This document shows, piece by piece, positions 1 to 7,939 of a stretch of DNA of 64,000 nucleotides (position 1 is its first letter; the number at the start of each line of letters is the position of its first letter). The DNA lies in the NCBI RefSeq assembly GCF_001939045.1, contig NZ_MKIM01000021.1:124001-188000 (forward strand), written 5' to 3'. This DNA is from Rhizobium oryziradicis (lineage in GTDB: Bacteria; Pseudomonadota; Alphaproteobacteria; Rhizobiales; Rhizobiaceae). Below the pieces are notes generated by a model, which did no database searches, was not told where the DNA came from, and was given only the letters and a program-made list of their open reading frames with translations. The position numbers and the translations under genes were made by a program.

Positions 1-1
1 G

Positions 2-85
2 GCAGCAGACATTGACGAAGCCGCAGATCGCTATGCATCGGCTCTGACGGCTGCAACCCCGGAACTCACAGCACTCTTGGGTTAG
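2..85 (+). CDS. C-terminal end of a protein cut by the left edge
   Basis: An open frame enters from the left edge and stops at a TAG at 83-85, giving 27 residues rich in Ala and Asp and ending in ELTALLG. The piece is too short to assign to a family. It would be convergent with the dhaL gene that follows. It could be a chance open frame, because only 27 codons are visible. Confidence 0.35.
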   Translation, partial: AADIDEAADRYASALTAATPELTALLG

Positions 86-115
86 AGTTTGTCCGGGAAA
101 ATCGGCGCTGTCGCA
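83..115. repeat. Partial copy of an interspersed palindromic repeat
   Basis: TAGAGTTTGTCCGGGAAAA closely matches the reverse complement of the 53121-53190 element (TAGAGTTTGTCAGGGAAAA). It starts at the stop codon of the edge gene and lies in the space between convergent genes, a typical site for rhizobial intergenic repeats. Confidence 0.5.
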
Positions 116-167
116 TGTTATATCCGCGGCATAACGAGCGCAGCATCCTCGCTGCAAGGCGCGTCAT

Positions 168-809
168 TTATCGTCCTGTGAAGGTGGCCCGCATTGCGTT
201 GAGGATCAACACCGCTGATGCGGCACCCGGATCGATATGGCCGAGGGAGCGTTCACCCAGGCGCGCTGCGCGCCCGCGCACCGCCACCATTGCGCCGGTG
301 GACTGGGCACCCGCGTCTGCGTCCGTGATAATTCTCTCCCACATCGCATCAAGGTCGAGATCGTGTTGTGCGGCCTGAAGGGCTGCCTCCATGGCCGGTA
401 TCCAGGCATCAAGCATGGTCTTGTCGCCACGCTGCCCCTTGCCCCGCTCTTTGATGCCAAGGGTTATGGCCTCAATCAAGGCGATTTGGCCGCGCCGATC
501 GAGGCTTTCCTCCGGCTGCAGGGCACGGGCGGCCTTGCGCAAACCGCTGGCATAGAGCGGCCCCGTGGATGCACCCACGGCATCAAGAAAAGCCGTGGCC
601 GCCGTATCAAGAATTTGCGATGGCAAGGTCAGCTGAACATCAAGCCTTGCAATGGCGCTGTTGACGGCAGAAAAGCCCAGCGCCATCGTGATGCCGTGGT
701 CAGCATCGCCAATCGCGCCATCCAGTTCGGACAAATGATCCTTGTGCTCGCGCATGACCGCGCAGATCAGTTGAAACATCCGGCTAAGATCGTGTGCGGC
801 CTGCGCCAT
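168..809 (-). CDS. dhaL: DhaL-type dihydroxyacetone/ketose kinase subunit (first copy)
   Basis: This 213-residue protein matches the DhaL nucleotide-binding subunit of DhaK/DhaL kinases in length and motif. ELDGAIGDADHG near residues 28-39 carries the aspartates that hold the Mg-ADP/ATP pair, and GASTGPLY and the RAARLGERSLGHIDPGA end segment are family-typical. DhaL supplies the phosphoryl group to a ketose bound covalently by DhaK. The ATG at 809 has a GAGGA about nine bases upstream. It is the last gene of a long minus-strand operon and lies 44 bases after the SorC-DhaK fusion, so it is the likely partner of that DhaK domain. No DhaM phosphotransferase gene is visible, so direct use of ATP is the simpler reading (inference). 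The true substrate may be a C4 ketose rather than dihydroxyacetone. Confidence 0.85.
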   Translation of the reverse strand: MAQAAHDLSRMFQLICAVMREHKDHLSELDGAIGDADHGITMALGFSAVNSAIARLDVQLTLPSQILDTAATAFLDAVGASTGPLYASGLRKAARALQPEESLDRRGQIALIEAITLGIKERGKGQRGDKTMLDAWIPAMEAALQAAQHDLDLDAMWERIITDADAGAQSTGAMVAVRGRAARLGERSLGHIDPGAASAVLILNAMRATFTGR

Positions 810-853
810 GGGTCATGTCCTCATATCGGCGGCGCGCACCGCCAGTTCGGTTG

Positions 854-2941
854 TCAGGGAATACGCAATGATGCGGTGTCGCATGGGTGGCGGAGCAATT
901 GCGACAATTCCGCATCAAGATGCAGGATTGAAATGGACGCGCCAACCATGTCCAGCGATGTGCAGTAATGGCCGATCCAGTTGACTTCGATTGTGATGTT
1001 TTTGGCGCTCAGCCGCTGCTCAACGCGGCGAAACAGGATATAGAGTTCCATCAAAGGCGTTGCGCCAAAGGAGTTGACCAGCACCGCCACAGAGGAACCT
1101 GCAGGCGCTTTCATCTCGCTGAAGATCCGGTCCATCACCCGGTCGGTTATTTCATCGGCGCGCATCATGCGGTCACGCATCACGCCGCGCTCGCCGTGAA
1201 TGCCCATGCCGATTTCAATATCATCCGGTCCGATTTCAAAATTGTGACGCTGTGTTTGCGGCATGGAACAGGGCTCGAGCGCCACCCCGATGGTAAATGT
1301 GCGATCATTGGCTTTTCGGGCCAGCGCTTCGCATTGGTCGAGAGAAAGCCCCTGATCGCAGGCGGCACCGGCGATCTTGAAGATGAAGACATTGCCAGCC
1401 ACGCCACGGCGACCCTCCTTGTCTTCAATCGGAGACGAGGCAATGTCATCGGTCGTCAGGATGCTTCGCACCGGAATGCTTTGCTCCTGAGCCATTTCGG
1501 CCGCCATTTCGAAATTCATCACGTCTCCGGCGTAATTGCCGTAGACAAACAATACACCCGCGCCGCCTGATGCCGCTTTGGCGCATTCCAGTATAGGTCC
1601 GGGAGGGGGTGCGGAAAACACGTTGCCAATAGCAACAGCATCGGCCAAACCGCGACCAACATAGCCCATAAAGCAAGGCTCATGCCCCGTGCCACCGCCA
1701 ATCACCAGCCCTACCTTGCCCGGCCGGGGACCATGGCAAGCCACAAGCGCCCGGTTGGATGTCTTGATGGGCGCAAGATAGGCGGCATGGGCTTTGGTTG
1801 CCCCCTCCAGCATTTCATCCACCACATCATCGGGGTCGTTGAGGAATTTTTTGACGTGGCTGCGAATGGTGTGTGCAACAGCAGGACTGGTGTCACCGCG
1901 GATACGCTGTGATAGTTTCTGGTCTATCTCCGCAACGCCGTCAGCGTTGAGAATACCGCGCCCCGTTGCGGCATCGGTGATCAAGACGCTGATGAAACCA
2001 CCGCGAAGGGCTGCTAGAATGGCCGGAACCTTATCGAAGCCGCCTGCAACAGCGATGCGACTTGGCATGGCTTTGAGAACATCCAGAGACAAGCCGATGG
2101 TGCGCTCATCCAGAGGACCACTGACGGCTTGGCCATAGGAGTCAATGAAGCGGCCCGCCACCACGCCCACCGCGTTTTTGGCCAGATAGGCCTGAATGGA
2201 GATATCCTCAAAGAAGCCGCTGGTGTGAATGGTGGAATTGGGCCGCAGGGACGAGATGCCAAACAACGCCTTGTTGGCACGAGACAGCGCCCCGAACTGC
2301 TCCTGAATCAGGCTCTCGTTTAAAAAAGCGGATTGCACGGCAGCATTGGCCACAAGGGCTGGGGCCGTCAGGCTGATCAGTCGCGCACCGGTGGCTCTGG
2401 CCATGGCGCTGGCGCAAAGTTCGGGTGTGTAGGAAAAGCTGGCTCTTGTGCCGCCGGTTGCCTGAACAATGGTCACATCCTGAAGGCCACTCGCAGGCGT
2501 CCGCTCCGCAACCGCCAAGACAGTTCTGCCCCAAGCAACGGCAAGCGTATCGCCCGATTTCAGCAGTCTTCCCATGGCCTGCCCACCGGCGCTGCCCAGC
2601 CTGTCAATCAAGGCGCGCGAGCCATCATCGCTTGGCACCACCAGACAATCATGAAGACCAAAATGCCGCTTCAGCTCTTGCGCGATCGCCAGCGAACTGA
2701 GACGCGATGGCTCCAGTGCAATATTGACAATGCCACGATTGCGGGCCTCGGCAAGGTAGCTGTTGACCGTGGCGCGCGATATGCCCATGATTTCAGCAAT
2801 ATCATGCTGGGTACGGTTCTCTTCATAATATAACCAGCACGCCCAGACATAGGGATCATCGCCATATCGCAGCGGAATCGGACCCGCAATATCCACGCCC
2901 GTGTCTTTGCTTGCGGTTGTTTTTGGTAGCTTGCTCGCCAT
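854..2941 (-). CDS. Fusion of a SorC-family transcriptional regulator with a DhaK ketose kinase subunit
   Basis: The 695-residue protein has two parts. Residues about 25-345 form a SorC/DeoR-type regulator: a helix-turn-helix around 45-67 (HDIAEIMGISRATVNSYL) followed by the sugar-binding domain (VAWGRTV, VQATGG, AVAGG). Residues about 360-695 are a complete DhaK: GGGTGHEP, the Asp segment YAGDVMNFEMA, and GMGIHGERG. His 582 in the last motif is the residue that binds the ketose covalently in characterised DhaK proteins. ATG 2941 is preferred over the TTG at 2944. The next gene, dhaL, begins 44 bases downstream. The layout suggests a kinase subunit that also senses its sugar or sugar phosphate and controls the operon. 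An equivalent bifunctional regulator/DhaK arrangement is, to my knowledge, annotated in other rhizobia but rarely studied. Confidence 0.85.
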   Translation of the reverse strand: MASKLPKTTASKDTGVDIAGPIPLRYGDDPYVWACWLYYEENRTQHDIAEIMGISRATVNSYLAEARNRGIVNIALEPSRLSSLAIAQELKRHFGLHDCLVVPSDDGSRALIDRLGSAGGQAMGRLLKSGDTLAVAWGRTVLAVAERTPASGLQDVTIVQATGGTRASFSYTPELCASAMARATGARLISLTAPALVANAAVQSAFLNESLIQEQFGALSRANKALFGISSLRPNSTIHTSGFFEDISIQAYLAKNAVGVVAGRFIDSYGQAVSGPLDERTIGLSLDVLKAMPSRIAVAGGFDKVPAILAALRGGFISVLITDAATGRGILNADGVAEIDQKLSQRIRGDTSPAVAHTIRSHVKKFLNDPDDVVDEMLEGATKAHAAYLAPIKTSNRALVACHGPRPGKVGLVIGGGTGHEPCFMGYVGRGLADAVAIGNVFSAPPPGPILECAKAASGGAGVLFVYGNYAGDVMNFEMAAEMAQEQSIPVRSILTTDDIASSPIEDKEGRRGVAGNVFIFKIAGAACDQGLSLDQCEALARKANDRTFTIGVALEPCSMPQTQRHNFEIGPDDIEIGMGIHGERGVMRDRMMRADEITDRVMDRIFSEMKAPAGSSVAVLVNSFGATPLMELYILFRRVEQRLSAKNITIEVNWIGHYCTSLDMVGASISILHLDAELSQLLRHPCDTASLRIP

Positions 2942-3076
2942 CAATGCCTGGGGACTCCGGTTTCTGGTGAGATAAAGTAATCATGGTCATAGACAAGAGT
3001 CACCCGCTGGTGATGATATCAACATTACAATTCTCACGAGAACTGCGCCGCAGTGACGTGGCGCAGGATAAACAGG

Positions 3077-3718
3077 TTATCTCAGCCGATCTTTCGCTCC
3101 GAAACACAAGGCTTTGAGAAGAATAGCGCAGGAGGTCGCACCGGCATCCAGCACGCCCAGCGAGCGCTCTCCCAAGCGGCTGGCGCGGCCGATTTTGGCC
3201 ACCAGATTGATGGTGGAATCCCGCCCCTCCTCTGCGGCCACAACCAGCGCATCCAGCGCATCTGCAAAGGATGCGCCGGCCGCAATCGCCCGATCGAAAG
3301 CGTCAACGGCTGGCGCAAAGCTGTCAATCAGCGTTTTGTCGCCAACTTTGGCAGAACCAATCGACTGAATACCCTCAAGCCCGGCATGGAGCATCTTGCT
3401 AAACAGGGCACTGTCGATATCCTCAACGTCCGCCAGTGTTTCGGCAAACTCCAGAAACATCACCCCGTAGAGGGGCCCCATGGAGCCGCCAATTTCACTC
3501 ATCAGAATGGTGCCAAGCGTTTCAAAGGATGCGGCAAGCGAGCTGTTTTCGCCCTTCAGCCTGTCTGCCGCCATGGCAAAGCCTTTTGCCATGTTGACAC
3601 CATGGTCTCCATCACCAATCTTGCCATCGATTTCGCTGAGATAGGCGCGGTTTTCCACAATCCGCTCGGCCATGGACAGGACGATGGCACTTGCGTTGGC
3701 ATTGTTCAATGTCGGCAT
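3077..3718 (-). CDS. dhaL: DhaL-type ketose kinase subunit (second copy)
   Basis: A 213-residue DhaL protein. EIDGKIGDGDHGVNMAKG around residues 28-45 carries the metal-binding aspartates. GGSMGPLYG and the end segment ASRLGERSLGVLDAGATSC complete the family pattern. It lies downstream of a stand-alone DhaK (3815-4807) and is presumably its ATP-binding partner. The ATG at 3718 follows a GAGGA. It differs clearly in sequence from the other DhaL, so the two are paralogues and not a recent duplication. A palindromic repeat occupies the gap to the upstream dhaK, which may uncouple their expression. Activity on dihydroxyacetone, erythrulose or a related ketose cannot be told apart from sequence. 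Confidence 0.85.
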   Translation of the reverse strand: MPTLNNANASAIVLSMAERIVENRAYLSEIDGKIGDGDHGVNMAKGFAMAADRLKGENSSLAASFETLGTILMSEIGGSMGPLYGVMFLEFAETLADVEDIDSALFSKMLHAGLEGIQSIGSAKVGDKTLIDSFAPAVDAFDRAIAAGASFADALDALVVAAEEGRDSTINLVAKIGRASRLGERSLGVLDAGATSCAILLKALCFGAKDRLR

Positions 3719-3731
3719 TCTTTACGTCCTC

Positions 3732-3819
3732 TTAGAGCATCGGCTGAAAAGTGGGAACCGGTTTTCAGATAAATCCGATGCGTAAACAAAAACTTAGAGC
3801 ATCGGTCCGATGCTCTATA
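3732..3819. repeat. Interspersed palindromic repeat between dhaK and dhaL
   Basis: The element starts with TTAGAGCATCGG, contains GTGGGAACCGGTTTTC, and ends in AGAGCATCGG-T-CCGATGCTCT (3796-3816), a perfect 10-base inverted repeat. It overlaps the stop codon of dhaK. The same building blocks recur at 56572-56660, so this is a dispersed rhizobial-type element that could also act as a weak terminator. Confidence 0.75.
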
Positions 3820-4807
3820 GAAGAGTGGTGCACTGGACCTCAATGTCGAGAAGCGCTTTCAGCTCCGCATCAAGGGCCATAACGGTCAGTGTGGCCCCAA
3901 CCATGTCCAGCGAGGTGAAGTAATTGCCGACATAGGTTTTGTAGATCACCAGCCCGCGGGCTGTTATCTCTGTCTCGATTGTGTCGTTGAGAATGTAAAG
4001 CTCGTTGACAGGTGTTGCCCCAAGCCCGGAAACAAGCACCGCAACTTCGCTTCCGGCTGGCAGATTATGGTCCTCCAACACGATGTCGCACATGTCTTTG
4101 GCAACGTCGCGTGCGGATTTTAACGGTTCAACCCGCACACCCGGCTCCCCATGGTGACCAATGCCAACTTCCATTGTGCCCGCTTCAATCTGGAAATTCG
4201 GATGGCCAACGGCTGGCAAGGTGCAAGGTCCTAGGCCAACGCCAATGGATCGGCATTGATCGATGGCCCGTTGTGCCACGGCCCGCACCTCTTCCAGCGA
4301 GGCACCTGTTGCGGCTTTGGCACCGCCGATCTTCCACATAAAAATTTCGCCCGCCACGCCCCGGCGTTTTTCGCGCTCAGTTAAAGGCGCAGAGCACACA
4401 TCATCATTGGCAACCACGGTTGCCACCTCGATGCCATCCTTTGCGGCCAGTTTGATGGCCATTTTGACGTTCATATTGTCACCGGCATAGTTGCCATAGA
4501 GCACGACAACGCCCCGCCCCCCATTGGCCTCGACAATGGCATGATGAAAGCTTTTTGCCGTGGGCGATGAAAACAGCTCTCCAACCGCAACCGCATCCAG
4601 CATGTTCTTGCCGACATAGCCCATAAACGCAGGTTCATGGCCGGAACCACCGCCTGTCACCACGCCGACCTTGCCTGCGCGCGGCCCGTGTTTTGCAATA
4701 ACCACGCGCGGGTTTTCAGCCAGTCGGACATGATCAGAATGGGCTTTAATGAAGCCCTTCACTGTATCTTCGACAACTTCATCGGGATTGTTGACAAAAC
4801 GTTGCAT
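3815..4807 (-). CDS. dhaK: DhaK-type ketose kinase subunit (second copy)
   Basis: This 330-residue stand-alone DhaK has the usual family length. It carries GGGSGHEP at about 52-59, the GNYAGDNMNVKMA segment, and GIGHHGEPG with the substrate-binding His at about 219. The open frame continues 42 codons upstream, but ATG 4807 has an AGGAG seven bases before it and begins exactly where the family begins, so I use it. The protein should bind a short ketose as a hemiaminal for phosphorylation by the DhaL that follows. Its neighbours are a short-chain dehydrogenase and a sugar importer, which fits a polyol-to-ketose-to-ketose-phosphate route. Two DhaK proteins in one operon could serve two enantiomers such as D- and L-erythrulose (inference). 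Confidence 0.87.
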   Translation of the reverse strand: MQRFVNNPDEVVEDTVKGFIKAHSDHVRLAENPRVVIAKHGPRAGKVGVVTGGGSGHEPAFMGYVGKNMLDAVAVGELFSSPTAKSFHHAIVEANGGRGVVVLYGNYAGDNMNVKMAIKLAAKDGIEVATVVANDDVCSAPLTEREKRRGVAGEIFMWKIGGAKAATGASLEEVRAVAQRAIDQCRSIGVGLGPCTLPAVGHPNFQIEAGTMEVGIGHHGEPGVRVEPLKSARDVAKDMCDIVLEDHNLPAGSEVAVLVSGLGATPVNELYILNDTIETEITARGLVIYKTYVGNYFTSLDMVGATLTVMALDAELKALLDIEVQCTTLL

Positions 4808-4907
4808 TGTCTCTCCTGTTTGCTGGTCCATGCAGGCGGCTGATCTGCTCGCTTCCGAGCTGTCAGCCCCAGCCTTTGGTGGTGTCACATCTGTTTTTGT
4901 GAAAAGC

Positions 4908-5681
4908 TCATAGAATGGTGTAGCCGCCATCAATCAGCAGATCCGCACCATTGATCATGTTGGCTCCGCTGGAGGCCAGAAACACAGCGGCGGCGGCGAT
5001 TTCTTCAGGAAAGGCAAACCGACCATTGGGAATGCGCCTTTTGGCCGCCTCGCCCTTTTCGCCAGTCCAGGCATTCTTGCCCAGTTCCGTCAGCACAATG
5101 GTGGGCGAAATCGTATTGACACAAATGCCATGGCGTCCCCATTCGGCGGCAAAGGTCTTGGACATGCCGATAACGCCGAATTTTGACGCGCAATAGGCAA
5201 CATGATCTTCAATGGCAACGGTGCCCGCCTGCGACGCAAGATTGATGATCTTGCCGCCCTTGCCCGCCGCAATCATCACCTTGCCAACGGCCTGCGTCAC
5301 CAGAAAACTGCCCTTGAGGTTGATGTTAATGGTTTTATCCCAATCCTCCTCCGAGAGCTGATCGGCTGGTGCCAACACCGCAACACCCGCGCTATTGACC
5401 GCAATATCAACGCCGCCAAAGGCAGAGACAACATCGCGGACAGCGGCTTGAACAGAGGCTGGATTGGCGACATTGCATTCAAACGCGCGCGCTTGATCAC
5501 CCAGTGCCAGCGCCTTGGCCTTGGCAACCTCGGCGTTGATATCCAGCACCGCAACGTGCGCGCCCTTGGCAACAAAGGCCTCGGAAATGGCAGCACCAAT
5601 GCCGGAGGCTCCCCCCGTGACGAGGGCAACCTTGCCCGTGAGCGGGAAATTCAAATCGATATCTGGGGCCTGTGCCGTCAT
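4908..5681 (-). CDS. Short-chain dehydrogenase/reductase, probable polyol dehydrogenase
   Basis: A 257-residue classical SDR. The Rossmann motif TGGASGIG lies near residues 22-29, NSAG near 98, and the catalytic Ser plus Tyr-x-x-x-Lys are in NLASQAG...YCASK. It ends in DGGYTIL. ATG 5681 with an upstream AAGGAT is preferred over a start 36 codons earlier, which would precede the conserved fold. It should oxidise a polyol to a ketose with NAD(P) in the cytoplasm. Its place between a sugar importer and two ketose kinases makes a tetritol such as threitol or erythritol a reasonable substrate, by analogy with the known threitol/erythritol pathways that use SDR enzymes and DhaK-like erythrulose kinases. 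The exact substrate is not readable from the sequence. Confidence 0.8.
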   Translation of the reverse strand: MTAQAPDIDLNFPLTGKVALVTGGASGIGAAISEAFVAKGAHVAVLDINAEVAKAKALALGDQARAFECNVANPASVQAAVRDVVSAFGGVDIAVNSAGVAVLAPADQLSEEDWDKTININLKGSFLVTQAVGKVMIAAGKGGKIINLASQAGTVAIEDHVAYCASKFGVIGMSKTFAAEWGRHGICVNTISPTIVLTELGKNAWTGEKGEAAKRRIPNGRFAFPEEIAAAAVFLASSGANMINGADLLIDGGYTIL

Positions 5682-5756
5682 GATGCGACATCCTTGTTTT
5701 GTTCTGGCTTGTTTTGTCGAGATTTTGGTTTGGAAAGCGTTTTGGAAAAACCTGTT

Positions 5757-5787
5757 GGCTGGTGCTGGGCAATCGCCTGCACCAGCC
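5757..5787 (-). terminator. Intercistronic stem-loop after the sugar-binding protein gene
   Basis: GGCTGGTGC (5757-5765) pairs perfectly with GCACCAGCC (5779-5787) across a 13-base loop, just past the stop codon of the binding-protein gene on the minus strand. There is no T-run, so it is more likely an mRNA-stabilising or partial terminator hairpin inside the operon than a full stop. Confidence 0.55.
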
Positions 5788-5801
5788 ATGTCATCGGCGC
5801 A

Positions 5802-6797
5802 TCAATTGCGCTCAGCGAGCAGCTTATCGACGTTGTCTTTGGTCACCGGCGTCCAGGGCACATTGTAATTCTTGTCCTTTCCGTCATTGAAAGGCATGGC
5901 TGGATATTGTGCCCAGATGTTTGATTGCGGTTTGTAATTGCCCTTTTTTGCCTTGAAGATGGCAAGGTCGAGGGCTCCTTGCGCCTGAGCGCGGGCATCT
6001 TGCAAAATCGAGGTCATGGTGCCGTTTTTCACCGCATGCAGGGCATCGGTGATGCCGTCAATGCCAGCGATGGCAAAATCACCAACCTTCAGCTTTGCAG
6101 ATTTGATCGCTTCAATCGCACCCAGCGCCATTTCATCATTTTGGCCAATCACGCCATTGATCTGGCCCGGATAGGCGGTGAGCCAGTTTTCCATCAGTGT
6201 CTGGGCTTCCGCGCGTGACCAATTGGCGGTCTGATCGGCCAGAACCTTAACGTTGGGGCACTCGGCAAGCGCCTTCTTGTTGCCCTGTAAGCGCGAAATC
6301 TGCGCCGACTGTCCAATCGGGCCTTCAAGGATCACCACATTTCCCTTGCAGCCAATTTTATCAAGCACCGTCTTGGCTTCCATATAGCCCGAAATCGTAT
6401 CATCGGAGCCGACATAGGCCGAGAGAAGATCTGAATTGACCCGCGTGTTGGAACCAATCACCGGAATTCCGGCATCATGAGCGGCCTGAACTGCGGTGGC
6501 ACCGGCCTCAATATCAATCGGGGCAAAGATGATCGCATCGTATTTTTGCGTGATCATCGTGTTGAACTGTTCCTGCTGGACCAGTGCATCATAGCGGCCA
6601 TCAAAGATTGTCAGTTCCACCTCGCCGCTTTTGACAGCAGGATGCTGCTTCAGGGCCGCTGACCAGATCTGCATGAACTCGGCATTAAGCCCATAAGGGG
6701 CGGCACCGATCTTGAGCTTTTTGTCCTGCGCCAAGGATGGGGATACCATCAGGGCGGTTGCTGCTGCCAACGCTATCAGTAATTTTTTCACGCTCAT
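5802..6797 (-). CDS. Periplasmic sugar/polyol-binding protein of a ribose-type ABC importer
   Basis: A 331-residue type I periplasmic binding protein of the RbsB family. A Sec signal peptide covers residues 1-23 (KKLLIALAAATALMVSPSLAQ). Two periplasmic-binding-protein lobes follow, with typical strands such as KYDAIIFAPID, AAHDAGIPVIGSNT, GQNDEMALGA and FAIAGIDG. It captures the substrate in the periplasm and delivers it to the permease encoded next to it. The gene lies between the permease and the dehydrogenase on the minus strand and is followed by a stem-loop. The ligand is unknown; the neighbouring SDR and ketose kinases suggest a small polyol. Confidence 0.87.
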   Translation of the reverse strand: MSVKKLLIALAAATALMVSPSLAQDKKLKIGAAPYGLNAEFMQIWSAALKQHPAVKSGEVELTIFDGRYDALVQQEQFNTMITQKYDAIIFAPIDIEAGATAVQAAHDAGIPVIGSNTRVNSDLLSAYVGSDDTISGYMEAKTVLDKIGCKGNVVILEGPIGQSAQISRLQGNKKALAECPNVKVLADQTANWSRAEAQTLMENWLTAYPGQINGVIGQNDEMALGAIEAIKSAKLKVGDFAIAGIDGITDALHAVKNGTMTSILQDARAQAQGALDLAIFKAKKGNYKPQSNIWAQYPAMPFNDGKDKNYNVPWTPVTKDNVDKLLAERN

Positions 6798-6883
6798 TCT
6801 CCTCCGTTGAACGACGGCGTCCTCCCCGGCTCACCGTTTACCCCACGCGCGCCGCAGTGCGCGTATTGCTGCGCAACCAGCGA

Positions 6884-7888
6884 TCAGTGACCCTGATTGC
6901 GCTTTTGATCCAGCATCACAGCGCCCACGATCAGCACGCCTTTCAGCACCTGCTGGTAGTAGGATTGGATGCCCATCAGATCCAAACCGTTGTTCATCAC
7001 GCCAATGATCAGGGCACCAATCAGCGTGCCCGTGATGCGGCCAACGCCACCCGACAGGCTGGTGCCACCAATGACAACGGCGGCAATGGCATCAAGCTCA
7101 TAGGCAATGCCCGCCTGTGGCAGTGCCGAGCCGGTGCGCGCCGACAGCAACATGCCCGCAAGCCCGGCCAGCCCGCCCGAAATGACATAGACCGCAAAAC
7201 GCAGACGGCTGACGGGAATGCCCGAAGTGTTGGCCGCATGCGGGTTGCCGCCAACCGCGTAAATGTAGCGGCCAAAACGCGTTCTGTTTAAGACCCACCA
7301 CGAGATGGCAAACACCACGCCCAGCAGAATGACAGGCATGGGAATGCCATAGACGCTGCCTGTGCCAATCCATCGAAACTCTGTGGTCAGGGCCGGAACA
7401 GGCCGCCCGCCGCCATAGATCAGCGTCATTCCGCGTGCAGCCGAGAGCATGCCCAGCGTGGCGACAAAGGCAGGCACCGCAAAGCGAGAGACGATCACGC
7501 CGACAATGGTGCCGCAACAAATGCCGACCAGAATGCCCACCGGCAAGGCGATGAACGCTGAGTATGGCGCGCCCACCACGCCCGCCGTTGCGGATGTGGT
7601 GGCAAAGCTTGCGCTGACAATGCCTGCCAGCGCCACGACAGAGCCAACGGACAGATCAATCCCTCGGGTCAAAATCACAAACGTCATGCCAATGGCCAGC
7701 ACGCCATTAATCGATGTTTGCAGCAGAACATTCGAGATATTTCCCGCCGTCAGAAAATACTCGTTGGAGAAAGCAAGAATGGTGGCCAGCAAAAGAAAGG
7801 CGATGAAAATGCCATAGTTCTGAATGATCAAACGACGTTGATCATTGCCAAACCATGGGGACGATAGACGGGTCTCGTTGGTTGACAC
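6884..7888 (-). CDS. Ribose-type ABC transporter permease
   Basis: A 334-residue integral membrane protein of the RbsC family (BPD_transp_2) with about nine to ten hydrophobic segments. It carries the family signatures GMTFVILTRGIDLSVGSVVAL near the start of the core and GGTSLSGGVGRITGTLIGALIIGV near the end. It forms the membrane channel as a homodimer for import of the ligand of the adjacent binding protein. The start is a GTG at 7888 with a GAGAGGG-like ribosome site. It sits 51 bases after the ATPase gene and about 86 bases before the binding protein gene, all on the minus strand. Confidence 0.88.
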   Translation of the reverse strand: MSTNETRLSSPWFGNDQRRLIIQNYGIFIAFLLLATILAFSNEYFLTAGNISNVLLQTSINGVLAIGMTFVILTRGIDLSVGSVVALAGIVSASFATTSATAGVVGAPYSAFIALPVGILVGICCGTIVGVIVSRFAVPAFVATLGMLSAARGMTLIYGGGRPVPALTTEFRWIGTGSVYGIPMPVILLGVVFAISWWVLNRTRFGRYIYAVGGNPHAANTSGIPVSRLRFAVYVISGGLAGLAGMLLSARTGSALPQAGIAYELDAIAAVVIGGTSLSGGVGRITGTLIGALIIGVMNNGLDLMGIQSYYQQVLKGVLIVGAVMLDQKRNQGH

Positions 7889-7939
7889 TGGAATGCCCTC
7901 TCAATAGCCTCAGGTTTGCAAATAGCGTGCGGTGTGGCG

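Noticed and set aside
237-1570. Long plus-strand open frames (237-968 and 968-1570)
   Set aside because: They are antisense to the dhaL and SorC-DhaK genes, whose motifs are unambiguous, and their translations show no domain.
4808-4933. N-terminal extension of the stand-alone DhaK
   Set aside because: The frame is open for 42 more codons, but the AGGAG-led ATG at 4807 matches the family start.
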